A stretch of 64,000 nt of DNA from Bacillota bacterium. Lineage in GTDB: Bacteria > Bacillota > Clostridia > Christensenellales > CAG-138. How positions within the stretch are numbered: position 1 is the stretch's first letter; every line of letters begins with the position of its first letter. Location of the stretch: contig JAEXEN010000013.1 in assembly GCA_023400985.1 (NCBI GenBank), positions 1-64,000 on the forward strand, written 5' to 3'. Below the pieces are notes generated by a model. That model ran no database searches, was not told the origin of the DNA, and saw only the letters and a program-made list of their open reading frames with translations. Shown piece by piece: positions 7,290 through 15,128 of the stretch. A program made the position numbers and the translations under genes.

Positions 7290-7820
7290 ATGATATATAA
7301 GGATACGCTTGAAACGGAGCGGTTGATTTTACGGCCGCTGAGGGCCGATGATTTTGAAGCCGTCCACGCGTGGGCGGGCAATCCCGAAAACACGCGCTAT
7401 ATGGCGTGGGGGCCCAACACCGAGGAGCAGACGCGGAGTTTCTTAGCGTCCGCCGAGCCCGGCAGGGACTTTGCCGTCACTCTGAAAAGTTCTTATAAGG
7501 TCATCGGCAGCTGCGGCATATATCCGGATGCTAAAGCCGATACGGGCGAACTCGGCTGGATCCTCAATAAGGATCACTGGAAGCGCGGCTATGGAACGGA
7601 GCTCGGTGCCGAATTGATCCGCTACGGGTTTGAAGACTTGAAATTGCGGCGGATATTCGCTCCGTGCGCCGCCGTCAATTACGGTTCTTACCGGATCATG
7701 GAACGAAACGGCATGCGGCGCGAGGCTTTGCACGTGAAATCCTTCTTCGCGCGCGTGGACAAAGAGTGGATCGACGGCGCGGAATACGCGATACTCGCCG
7801 AAGAGTATAAGAATAAATAA
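7290..7820 (+). CDS. GNAT N-acetyltransferase, RimJ/RimL-like
   Basis: 176 residues with the layout of RimJ/RimL-type acetyltransferases: N-terminal LETERLILRPLRADD, the central strand ELGWILNKDHWKRGYGTE carrying a modified acetyl-CoA motif A (KRGYGTE), and RIFAPCAAVNYGSYRIMERNGM near the C-terminus. It should transfer an acetyl group from acetyl-CoA to an amine, such as a protein N-terminus or small molecule. It lies 28 nt after degV and probably shares its transcript. A strong terminator follows. Confidence 0.88.
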   Translation: MIYKDTLETERLILRPLRADDFEAVHAWAGNPENTRYMAWGPNTEEQTRSFLASAEPGRDFAVTLKSSYKVIGSCGIYPDAKADTGELGWILNKDHWKRGYGTELGAELIRYGFEDLKLRRIFAPCAAVNYGSYRIMERNGMRREALHVKSFFARVDKEWIDGAEYAILAEEYKNK

Positions 7821-7824
7821 AAAA

Positions 7825-7858
7825 GCCGGGCTGCTTTGAAAAACAAAGCAGCCCGGTC
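7825..7858. terminator. Bidirectional terminator
   Basis: A perfect 14-bp stem (7825-7838 with 844-857 of the same kilobase) is flanked by A-rich sequence on the left and T-rich sequence on the right. It lies between convergent genes at 7820 and 7861 and can serve both. Confidence 0.85.
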
Positions 7859-7860
7859 TT

Positions 7861-8541
7861 TTATTTTCTTCCAAACAGCGCTTTTCTTACCTTCTGCCTG
7901 CTTTCGCCTATCCCCTGCGCCTCGCAATGGTCCAATATGCGTTCTCGCGCTTCCTCGCGCTTAAGACGTTTGCCGGCGAGCCAGTCCTTCGCCCAAAGTT
8001 CCGTTAAACAATAGGCGTTGGCGGGCCAGCCGTATTCGAGGCCCTCGAAGCTCAGCTTTCGCTTGCTGCCGCATACGGAGATCAAAAATTGCCGCTGCAG
8101 CGACTTGAGTGCAGTATCCGCCTCGGATGCGCCCTGTTTTTTTGTAACGCGCAATGCGCTTCGCACATCGGCCGTGCTTAGGCTCGCGCCGGATTCAAAC
8201 ATGCGAAAAATATCCATCTCCATTTTGGGAACGAGCCCGTTGAGATAGCGCTCCTCCAAGGTTTCCGTTTCGTGGAAAGCATCGTAAAACAAGGAGAACA
8301 TATCTTTCGACAAAAAACCTTTATAGCCGTTGAGCACACAACCGAACGCAAGCTTATGCTCGGTTACGGCGCGAGCCCTCCACCGCCACGGGTCGGTATC
8401 CGCTTCGCCTGTGTGCCAGCTTTGCTCCAAGGTGAGCGCTTCGAGCGTGGGGATGCCCGCGGGTACTTTGCCGTAAAAAGCCAATATGCCTTTGCGGGTT
8501 ACATGGAATATAAAATCTTCATAGGTTACAAGAAGCTCCAT
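7861..8541 (-). CDS. AlkZ-related winged-helix protein
   Basis: 226 residues. The architecture (short beta start, helical bundle, and a region LSTADVRSALRVTKKQGASEADTALKSLQ that reads as a winged helix) resembles the AlkZ-related proteins of Firmicutes, relatives of the HTH_42 DNA glycosylases that unhook alkylated or cross-linked bases. The catalytic QxQ motif of true AlkZ is not evident, so glycosylase activity is not claimed. It is the last gene before the terminator at 7825. An alternative is a general HTH-containing protein of unknown function. Confidence 0.55.
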   Translation of the reverse strand: MELLVTYEDFIFHVTRKGILAFYGKVPAGIPTLEALTLEQSWHTGEADTDPWRWRARAVTEHKLAFGCVLNGYKGFLSKDMFSLFYDAFHETETLEERYLNGLVPKMEMDIFRMFESGASLSTADVRSALRVTKKQGASEADTALKSLQRQFLISVCGSKRKLSFEGLEYGWPANAYCLTELWAKDWLAGKRLKREEARERILDHCEAQGIGESRQKVRKALFGRK

Positions 8542-8564
8542 ATCGAATCCTTTTCCCTTTGAAC

Positions 8565-9188
8565 TTACCGCTCCGCCCTGAGCGTGGCGACGGCGGTGGG
8601 GGCGCTTTTCCCCTCCTTGGGATCGATGGGCTCGTGCACATTATACATGAAGCCTTCGGGCGAACATATTTTTTTGGGCGAGCGGAAGCCCTCCTCCACC
8701 GCCGCGTGCACGATGCGGCCGATAACGAGCGTTGTCTTTCCGTCGCTCAGGCTGTGCGCAGCCGAAAAGCTGCATTCCATCGACAGAAACGCCTCCTTCA
8801 CGCGCGGCGCTTTGACGTCCAACGCCTTTTCGGCATTTAGGCCCGCGCCTGCGAGCTCGTCCCCGCCGGAGGAATTCACCTCCACGGTTTTCAAACACGC
8901 GTCGTAGTGTTTTACGCTCAGGAAATTGACGCAGAACTCCTTTTCGCGCAAAATGTTTTGATAGGTGTGCGAGTTGAAATTAAGCCCCGCGATAACGGCG
9001 GTATCGCCCGTGAAGCATTGCCACGCATGGAAGCAGGCGTTTGGTTTTCCGTTTTCCTTAACGGTGGTGATAAGACAGAGCGCCTGCGGCACGCCGGCCG
9101 TGAACTCAAAATGCGTAAATACCGAAAACTGACCCGGCCAGGTCTCCTTAAAATACGCGGGCAGCGCCGCTGAAACTTCATGCTTCAT
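8565..9188 (-). CDS. Flavin reductase family protein (FMN-binding split barrel)
   Basis: 207 residues from the ATG at 9188, chosen because AGGAGG lies just upstream; the longer open frame has no ribosome site. The protein has the flavoredoxin/flavin reductase-like layout: N-terminal VTTVKENGKPNACFHAW-type strand, FNSHTYQNILREKEFCVNFLS (phosphate and flavin-contact region) and a C-terminal VIGRIVHAAVEEG segment. Members bind FMN and act in electron transfer or reduce free flavin. The physiological partner is unknown; the gene is followed by the AlkZ-like gene 23 nt downstream. Confidence 0.82.
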   Translation of the reverse strand: MKHEVSAALPAYFKETWPGQFSVFTHFEFTAGVPQALCLITTVKENGKPNACFHAWQCFTGDTAVIAGLNFNSHTYQNILREKEFCVNFLSVKHYDACLKTVEVNSSGGDELAGAGLNAEKALDVKAPRVKEAFLSMECSFSAAHSLSDGKTTLVIGRIVHAAVEEGFRSPKKICSPEGFMYNVHEPIDPKEGKSAPTAVATLRAER

Positions 9189-9243
9189 GAAAATACCTCC
9201 TGCTTTTTGTGCCAGTATAGCATGGCAACACGACAAAAACCTG

Positions 9244-10152
9244 TCATGTTCGATCGTAAAGCGCCGCCATTTTTTTCGCGGTCTGCGCCATCTCATTCGC
9301 AAGCTCCTCGGGCGCGAGCACCTTCACGTTTGCGCCGAAGCCCAGAAGCCACGCGATCGTATGGTTTTTCAAGGTATAGCCGTTCTCGAAAAGAAGCATG
9401 CCGTCTTCGGTTTCCGTATAGCAGTTCGGCCCGTATTGCTCCACGAGAAGGTGCTTTACGCCGGGCTGAAACAGCGCCGTATAGCGCGTTTGATCGGGAA
9501 ATCGGGCGTTGAAATCGAGCTTTTCCTTCGGGATGCGCCGCGGTGAAAAACGTTCTTCGCTTGCTTCGAGCGCCCAAAGCCGCGCGAGCTTGAACATGCG
9601 GAAATCCCCGCGGTCGGGGCAGTAGCCGAATACGTACCAGCTTGTCCACTGGAACGCGACGCGGTAGGGCTCGATGCGCCGCCGCTCCATGCCCTTCTCG
9701 GAGTAGTAATCGAATATAACGATATGTTTTTCGCGGATCGCCGCCTGAAGGCGGGCGATCTTTTTTGTGAGGCTGCCTTTATAGTGGGAAGCGAGGTCGA
9801 TGAGAAGGCTTTCCTCCGGCACAGGCGTGCCGTTTTTGGGTAGAAGCTTGTCGAGCGCGCGCTCCACGCTCGTTTCCTCCGTTATGCTTTTGATGCCGCG
9901 AAGCGCCGCGAGGATAACGGAAAACTCGCCTTCCGTGAGCACGCTGTTTTCGAGCCTGTAACCCTCGGCGATGGAAAAACCGCCGCCGCCGCCCTGCTTC
10001 GATACGATGGGGATGCCCGCCATGCAGAGCGATTCGATGTCGCGGTTGACGGTGCGGCGGCTCACCTCAAATTTTTCCGCCAAAAAGGGCGCGGTGACCT
10101 GCTTGTTTTTTAAGAGCACCGTCAAAATGCCGAGCTGTCGTTCAAGCCTCAT
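9244..10152 (-). CDS. WYL-domain transcriptional regulator (YafY/DeoR-type HTH)
   Basis: 302 residues from ATG 10152, preceded by AAGGAGG. The N-terminus is an HTH_11 winged helix (RLERQLGILTVLLKNKQVTAPFLAEKFEVSRRTVNRDIESL, about residues 1-42), followed by a WYL sensor domain (about 140-225, with VAFQWTSWYVFGYCPDR replacing the canonical WYL) and a WCX extension. Such proteins sense a ligand, in known cases nucleic acid or nucleotides, and regulate nearby genes. It overlaps the end of the MmcQ gene by 11 nt, implying translational coupling. The target is unknown. Confidence 0.88.
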   Translation of the reverse strand: MRLERQLGILTVLLKNKQVTAPFLAEKFEVSRRTVNRDIESLCMAGIPIVSKQGGGGGFSIAEGYRLENSVLTEGEFSVILAALRGIKSITEETSVERALDKLLPKNGTPVPEESLLIDLASHYKGSLTKKIARLQAAIREKHIVIFDYYSEKGMERRRIEPYRVAFQWTSWYVFGYCPDRGDFRMFKLARLWALEASEERFSPRRIPKEKLDFNARFPDQTRYTALFQPGVKHLLVEQYGPNCYTETEDGMLLFENGYTLKNHTIAWLLGFGANVKVLAPEELANEMAQTAKKMAALYDRT

Positions 10153-10525
10153 GGCCGTCCTCCTTGAAAAGCGCCTCCCATTCGCGGCGCGGCAGCTTTT
10201 GAATGACATTCTCATAGGCGTGCAAAATCAATTTCGCAAGCTCCTCGTCGTTTGAAAACGCGTCGAGGCGTATGGTGTTCTTATAGGGCTTAAGCCGCTC
10301 GGGGCAATGATAACCCGGCACGACGACGTCCGGGTACTGTAACCGCAGCGCGTGCGCGAACGCGGCGTCGCACGATAAAGTCACGCGGCGGTTTTCCATA
10401 TTCGGGTAAAGCTCCGAGAATATCCTGCCGCCTACCTTAAAACAAATAGGCGCAGGCCCGAAGGGCAGGTCCTCGTATGCGCCCCGCTTTTCAAGGCAAA
10501 GCGCGCGTATGCGTTCGTTCGTCAT
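10142..10525 (-). CDS. MmcQ/YjbR family DNA-binding protein
   Basis: 127 residues, normal for the YjbR/MmcQ family (CyaY-like fold). It shows the ALCLEKRGAYEDLPFG start, the FKVGGRIFSEL strand and the VVPGYHCPERLKPYKNTIRLD core. Members are annotated as DNA-binding on structural similarity, and no reaction is known. It is the first gene of a two-gene unit with the WYL regulator. Start ATG is preceded by GGAGG. Confidence 0.88.
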   Translation of the reverse strand: MTNERIRALCLEKRGAYEDLPFGPAPICFKVGGRIFSELYPNMENRRVTLSCDAAFAHALRLQYPDVVVPGYHCPERLKPYKNTIRLDAFSNDEELAKLILHAYENVIQKLPRREWEALFKEDGHEA

Positions 10526-10638
10526 GGCGGCCTCCTGTTTTTTTCATTATAGCACAGCAAAAGCCAAGCGCCTCCATTGGTATTTGCGGAGTTTATGACG
10601 TGGAATAATATATGATAAAAGCATAATGGCATATCGGA

Positions 10639-10667
10639 TTGCATATACAATGCCTTTGATTTATAAT
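10639..10667 (+). promoter_or_regulatory. Sigma-A-like promoter of the hydrogenase gene
   Basis: TTGCAT and perfect TATAAT with a 17-nt spacer, about 105 nt upstream of the hydA start, predicting a long leader. Confidence 0.75.
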
Positions 10668-10678
10668 TAACAAAGAGT

Positions 10679-10723
10679 GCAGGATTTCATGCGAAAACCG
10701 GATGTGTTTCGCATATTTCCTGC
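10679..10723 (+). promoter_or_regulatory. 5' leader hairpin of the hydrogenase mRNA
   Basis: GCAGGA (10679-10684) and ATGCGAAA (10689-10696) pair with TCCTGC (10718-10723) and TTTCGCAT (10707-10714), with a small internal loop. It would begin a few nucleotides after the predicted transcription start. It has no T run, so it is not a terminator; an mRNA-stabilising or regulatory role is inference. Confidence 0.5.
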
Positions 10724-10771
10724 GTTGCGCGCGCTTTGCGTCTCTAACTTCATAGCAGAAAGGGCTCAAAC

Positions 10772-12511
10772 ATGGTAACGCTCAAAATCGACGGAAGGAC
10801 GGTCCAGGCCAACGAAAACGCGACGGTGCTGGAAGCGGCCCTCCAAGAGGGGATCAAGATCCCCACGCTGTGCAACCTGAAGGACATCAACAACATCGGC
10901 GCATGCCGCATGTGTCTTGTGGAGGACGGCAAAAATCATAGGCTGTACGCCTCCTGCGTGATGCCCGTATCCGAAGGGATGGAGGTCGTCACCAATTCCG
11001 CCGCGGTCTTGAATGCAAGGCGCGCGGTGCTTGAGCTTATTTTAAGCGACCACGACCGCTCGTGCCTCACCTGCAAACGCAACCAAAACTGCGAGCTGCA
11101 GACGCTTAGTGACGAGCTGGGCGTAACGGATATAGAATTCGACGGCGAGCGTATCGTTCGCACCATCGACGACGCATCCCCCGCGGTGGTGCGCGATAAC
11201 AACAAGTGCATACTCTGCCGCCGCTGTGTCGCCGCCTGCGATACCATGCAGAACGTCTTTGCCATCGGCATGCAGAACCGCGGCTACAAAACGCAGATCG
11301 GCTCCTCGTTCGGGCACAGCCTCAACGACGTCGCCTGCATCAACTGCGGCCAATGCATCGCCGCCTGCCCCACCGGCGCCCTTACCGAAAAGGACGCCAC
11401 GAAGGAAGTTTGGGCCGCGCTGTCGGATCCGGAAAAATTCGTGGTCTTCCAGCCCGCTCCCGCCGTGCGCGTAGCCATCGGTGAGGAGTTCGGCCTTCCC
11501 ATCGGCAGCCGCTGCACGGGCAAGATGGTTTCCGCCATGCGGCGTCTGGGCGCCGACAGGGTGTTCGACGTGGATTTCGCGGCGGACCTGACCATCATGG
11601 AGGAGGGTACGGAGCTTATAAACCGCCTGCAAAACGGCGGCGCGCTCCCGATGATCACCTCGTGCAGCCCCGGCTGGATAAAATTCTGCGAGCACTTCTA
11701 TCCGGAGTTTTTAGAGAACCTCTCCACATGCAAGAGCCCCAATCAGATGCAGGGCGCTGTCACAAAGACCTTCTATGCCGAGCGCGAGGGGATCGATCCC
11801 AAGAAGATGTTCGTCGTATCCGTGATGCCCTGCACCGCCAAAAAATTTGAGATCAAGCGCGAGGGCATGGGGCGCGACGGCTATCGCGACGTGGACGCTT
11901 CGCTCACCACCCGCGAGCTTGCGCGCATGATCAAACAGGCTTCCATCGACTTTGTAAATCTGCCCGATGAGGAGTTTGACGACCTCCTTGGCGAATCCAC
12001 AGGCGCGGCGGTCATCTTCGGCGTGACCGGCGGCGTGATGGAAGCGGCGCTGCGCACCGTGGCGGACGTTCTTGCGGGCGAGGACCTCAAGCGCATCGAG
12101 TACTGCGACGTGCGCGGTTTCGAGGGCATCAAGGAAGCTGCGGTGAAAATCGGCGATAAGACCGTTCGCGTCGCCATCGCGCATGGCACGGGCAACGCCG
12201 CGAAGCTTCTTGACGCCATCAAAGCGGGCGAGCGAAGTTACGATTTCATCGAGGTGATGGGCTGCCCGGGCGGCTGCATCACGGGCGGCGGCCAGCCTAT
12301 CGTGAACGCGCGCGAGCGTTATGCGGTGGATGTGCAGAAAGCGCGCGCAGGCGGCCTCTACGGCGAGGACGAGGCGAAGGTGCTCCGCAAGTCGCATCTG
12401 AACCCTTCTATCAAAAAGCTGTACGACGAATACCTCGGCAGCCCCAATAGCCACAAAGCGCACGAGCTACTGCATACGCACTATACCGACAGGAGCGCGC
12501 TGAAAAACTAA
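10772..12511 (+). CDS. hydA: Monomeric [FeFe] hydrogenase (clostridial CpI type)
   Basis: 579 residues, almost the size of Clostridium pasteurianum CpI. Domains in order are: a plant-type [2Fe-2S] domain (Cys in CNLKDINNIGACRMC, about 34-49), the His-Cys [4Fe-4S] domain (HDRSCLTCKRNQNC, about 94-107), two [4Fe-4S] motifs (CILCRRCVAAC and CINCGQCIAAC, about 147-205), then the H-cluster domain with TSCSPGW (about 293), MPCTAKKFE (about 353) and MGCPGGCITGGGQP (about 495), and the small-subunit-like tail. All H-cluster cysteines are present. It should catalyse reversible hydrogen formation, coupled to ferredoxin. Maturases HydEFG are not in the window. It has its own promoter, leader hairpin and terminator. 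Confidence 0.95.
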   Translation: MVTLKIDGRTVQANENATVLEAALQEGIKIPTLCNLKDINNIGACRMCLVEDGKNHRLYASCVMPVSEGMEVVTNSAAVLNARRAVLELILSDHDRSCLTCKRNQNCELQTLSDELGVTDIEFDGERIVRTIDDASPAVVRDNNKCILCRRCVAACDTMQNVFAIGMQNRGYKTQIGSSFGHSLNDVACINCGQCIAACPTGALTEKDATKEVWAALSDPEKFVVFQPAPAVRVAIGEEFGLPIGSRCTGKMVSAMRRLGADRVFDVDFAADLTIMEEGTELINRLQNGGALPMITSCSPGWIKFCEHFYPEFLENLSTCKSPNQMQGAVTKTFYAEREGIDPKKMFVVSVMPCTAKKFEIKREGMGRDGYRDVDASLTTRELARMIKQASIDFVNLPDEEFDDLLGESTGAAVIFGVTGGVMEAALRTVADVLAGEDLKRIEYCDVRGFEGIKEAAVKIGDKTVRVAIAHGTGNAAKLLDAIKAGERSYDFIEVMGCPGGCITGGGQPIVNARERYAVDVQKARAGGLYGEDEAKVLRKSHLNPSIKKLYDEYLGSPNSHKAHELLHTHYTDRSALKN

Positions 12512-12530
12512 AAGCTTCTATAACAAAGAA

Positions 12531-12570
12531 ACAAACAAAAGGGCCGCTTTGAAGCGGCTCTTTTGTTTGT
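12531..12570. terminator. Bidirectional terminator between hydA and motB
   Basis: A nearly perfect hairpin (12531-12550 with 12551-12570) has an A-rich left flank and TTTTGTTTG on the right. It separates convergent hydA and motB. Confidence 0.85.
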
Positions 12571-12584
12571 TTCAAATTTGTCCC

Positions 12585-13412
12585 TTACGGCGAGGATGTC
12601 GGCGTAGGCTCGCTTGAATTGCCCGGCTCGTAGATATCGAGCTCGGAATTGAGGAATACCACATCCACGCGGCGGTTGAGCTGGCGGTTCGCTTCGCTGT
12701 CGTTGGGAGCGACGGGGCGATACTCGCCGTAGCTGATGACCGTGATGCGCTTAGGGTCCACGCCCGAAGCCATCATCACGCGCGCCACATTGGCGGCGCG
12801 GTCGGCAGCAAGAGCCCAGTTGTCCTGATAGCGGGCGCTGTGAATGGGGATATCGTCGGTGGAGCCCTCCACGCGGATGTAATTTTGCACCGACTGGATA
12901 ATGTCGATGAGCTGGTATAGGATCACATAGGCATCATCGTTGATCTCCGCGGAGCCTGAGGGGAAGAGCATGCCTTCCACAAGGCTCACCACCACGCCGC
13001 GATCCTCGGCGTGCACGCTCGCGAAGCCGTTGAGATTGTTCTTTTCGATGAGTTCGCTGATTTTCATCTGGAGCTCGTCAAGATCGACGCCTTCCCCAGG
13101 CTGGGCAGGGAAGTAGATGAAGCCGGGCGGCGGTGTGGATTTGGTGCCGGACAGTCCTGCGCTTTCGCCATCCGCTCCCCCGTTGCCTCCCATGCCGTTG
13201 CCGTTGCCGGAACCGTCGCCTATGGTGAGCTGCGAGGGGTTGAAGTATTCGCCGAAACGATCGGACAGATCCTTATAAGCCTGCGCGTCGACATTGCTGA
13301 TGGAGTACAGCAAAACAAACAGCGCAAGGAGGAGGGTGATCATGTCGGAATAGGTCAGTAGCCAGCGTTCCTGATTGCCGTGTTTTTCCTCGTGGCTTTC
13401 ACGTCGACTCAA
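12585..13412 (-). CDS. motB: Flagellar motor stator protein MotB
   Basis: 275 residues. The single membrane helix near the N-terminus (WLLTYSDMITLLLALFVLLY) carries the conserved proton-carrying Asp in YSDM. A Gly/Asn-rich linker (GDGSGNGNGMGGNGGADG, about 76-93) leads to an OmpA-like peptidoglycan-binding domain (about 140-255) with the VEGSTDDIP and NRQLNRRVD motifs. With MotA it forms the ion-driven stator of the flagellar motor. Its start overlaps the motA stop by 4 nt. Flagellar structural genes are elsewhere. Confidence 0.93.
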   Translation of the reverse strand: MSRRESHEEKHGNQERWLLTYSDMITLLLALFVLLYSISNVDAQAYKDLSDRFGEYFNPSQLTIGDGSGNGNGMGGNGGADGESAGLSGTKSTPPPGFIYFPAQPGEGVDLDELQMKISELIEKNNLNGFASVHAEDRGVVVSLVEGMLFPSGSAEINDDAYVILYQLIDIIQSVQNYIRVEGSTDDIPIHSARYQDNWALAADRAANVARVMMASGVDPKRITVISYGEYRPVAPNDSEANRQLNRRVDVVFLNSELDIYEPGNSSEPTPTSSP

Positions 13413-14224
13413 CCGCTCACCTCCCGGGAGGAGTTAGCCGCCGCTTTCGCATCCTTGCCGCCCGCGTACTTGAGGTACGGCAGCAAGCGCTCCTTGATGG
13501 CCATCGGGTTCTCAAACTCGTTGATGGCGAGCACGCCGTCGATGATGAGCTCCTTACCGAGCATTTCCTGCTTCAGGCGAAGGGTGAGCTTGTTGGCGAT
13601 GGGGAGGTAAAGTATATTGGCAAAGAAAACGCCGTACAGCGTAGCGATAAACGCCGCACTGATGCCGTGCACAAGCTCGATAGAATCCTCGCCCATGTTG
13701 GCAAGCACCACGATAAGGCCCATGACCGTGCCGATAACGCCCATGGTGGGGGAATAGCCGCCCATGGCCTCAAACATGGATATCTGCCGCTTTTCGATCT
13801 GCTCGTGAACGTGCAGGTCGTTTTCGAGTATCTCGCGGAGTACCGCCGTATCGAGGCGGTTCAAAAGGAGGTTCAACCCTTTTACAAGGAGCGGGTCGTT
13901 TTTCTTGATAAACGCCTCATCGCGCACCACGGATTCGAGAACGAGAATACCTTCGCGCTTCGCTTTCACGGAAAGGTCGACAATGGTATCCATCGTTTCG
14001 GTGAGCGACATTTTCGGGTTCGAAAAAGCCTTGCCGAGAAGCTTCGGGATCTTCGCGATATCCGACATGCCATAGGAAATAAATGTCGCGCCGAACGTGC
14101 CGCCGAAGATGATGATGATCGGACTCAGCTGTACCAGCATGGACGGACTGCCGTTTTCCAAAAAGAAACCCAGCAGGAGCGAACCGAAGCCGAGCAAAAG
14201 ACCGATGATTGTGGCTATACCCAT
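13409..14224 (-). CDS. motA: Flagellar motor stator protein MotA
   Basis: 271 residues with four membrane helices: two near the N-terminus (about 4-21 and 30-51) and two around residues 155-215. The conserved GGYSPTMGVIGTVMGL stretch carries the proline involved in torque generation. The cytoplasmic loop between helices 2 and 3 contains the charged residues that contact FliG. It precedes motB with a 4-nt overlap. GAGGTGG precedes the ATG. A sigma-28-like promoter lies at 14283-14310, so the pair is probably a late flagellar-class operon. Confidence 0.94.
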   Translation of the reverse strand: MGIATIIGLLLGFGSLLLGFFLENGSPSMLVQLSPIIIIFGGTFGATFISYGMSDIAKIPKLLGKAFSNPKMSLTETMDTIVDLSVKAKREGILVLESVVRDEAFIKKNDPLLVKGLNLLLNRLDTAVLREILENDLHVHEQIEKRQISMFEAMGGYSPTMGVIGTVMGLIVVLANMGEDSIELVHGISAAFIATLYGVFFANILYLPIANKLTLRLKQEMLGKELIIDGVLAINEFENPMAIKERLLPYLKYAGGKDAKAAANSSREVSG

Positions 14225-14282
14225 TCTTCCACCTCACTATATGCGATGCGGGTCAACCGCAGAGCCGTGGTATCACTACTTT

Positions 14283-14310
14283 ATATCGTCACAAATTGGA
14301 GAAAAACTTA
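14283..14310 (-). promoter_or_regulatory. Sigma-28 (SigD)-like promoter of motAB
   Basis: On the minus strand TAAG, a 16-nt spacer and GACGATAT resemble the sigma-D consensus TAAA-N15-GCCGATAT. It lies about 60 nt upstream of motA, a gene commonly in this regulon. Confidence 0.6.
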
Positions 14311-14406
14311 ACACAAATTCATTATTTCTGCCGCGTAAAATCGTTTTTTCCGCAAAACGGGGAAAAATAGGGTGTTTCCGTGCGTTTAGGTTCCCTATGT
14401 TTAGCC

Positions 14407-14435
14407 TTGACGGGTATAAAAATGTCTTATATAAT
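14407..14435 (+). promoter_or_regulatory. Sigma-A-like promoter of the Crp/Fnr-ABC operon
   Basis: TTGACG and perfect TATAAT separated by 17 nt, just upstream of the Crp/Fnr gene. Confidence 0.8.
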
Positions 14436-14458
14436 ACACTTACACAGGGGTGAATGCC

Positions 14459-15124
14459 TTGACGCGCTTGACCGAAACGGAAATGGCATACTGGAAAAAG
14501 AATGCGGTGTTTTCCGGCATGGACGACGCCTTTTTCCAGCGCGCGCTCGAAAGCGCGCAGGTAAAATCGTTTCGTGCGGGCGAAAAGCTGATGGAGGCGG
14601 GGGCGCATTTACGCGCGTTCGGCGTGATCGTCGCGGGTGAAGCGGATGTCATGAAGCGCACGGAAACGGAGGAAAGCGGTTCTCACGGCGTGTTTATGAG
14701 CGTGCTCAAAACAGGTGAAGCCTTCGGCGCGGCGACCATGTTTTTATTTGACGCGTCGGCCGTGACCGAGGTGCGCACGCGGCGCGGCTGCAAGGCCGTG
14801 CTCTTTCCCGAGAAATGGCTTACAACGCTCATGCGGGAACGCTTCGATTTTACGCTCAACTATATCGCCTATCTCACGCAGCGCGTCCATTTTCTCACCG
14901 GCCGCATCGAAAGCATTGCCCGCCCGACCGCGGCGGATAAGCTTTATAACCACCTCGCGCAGAGCGCCGAAGATGGCGTTGTGCATCTACCTCACGGCAT
15001 GCGCGCGCTTGCGGACGCGCTTTCCATCAGCCGCGCGTCGCTCTACCGCGTCATGGACGAGTTGGAGGGAAAAGGCATGCTCCGCCGCGAGGGGAAAAAC
15101 ATCTACTTATTAGGGGGGAACTGA
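14459..15124 (+). CDS. Crp/Fnr family transcriptional regulator
   Basis: About 221 residues. A cyclic-nucleotide-binding-like beta barrel spans about 15-120 and a Crp-type winged helix about 145-215 (LADALSISRASLYRVMDELEGKGML as recognition region). The N-terminal Fnr cysteine cluster is absent, so direct oxygen sensing by an iron-sulfur cluster is unlikely. TTG at 14459 is preferred because the alternative GTG at 14450 lies inside the AGGGGTG ribosome site. It is followed 4 nt later by the ABC importer genes, so it probably controls them and may autoregulate. The effector is unknown. Confidence 0.88.
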   Translation: MTRLTETEMAYWKKNAVFSGMDDAFFQRALESAQVKSFRAGEKLMEAGAHLRAFGVIVAGEADVMKRTETEESGSHGVFMSVLKTGEAFGAATMFLFDASAVTEVRTRRGCKAVLFPEKWLTTLMRERFDFTLNYIAYLTQRVHFLTGRIESIARPTAADKLYNHLAQSAEDGVVHLPHGMRALADALSISRASLYRVMDELEGKGMLRREGKNIYLLGGN

Positions 15125-15128
15125 AACC

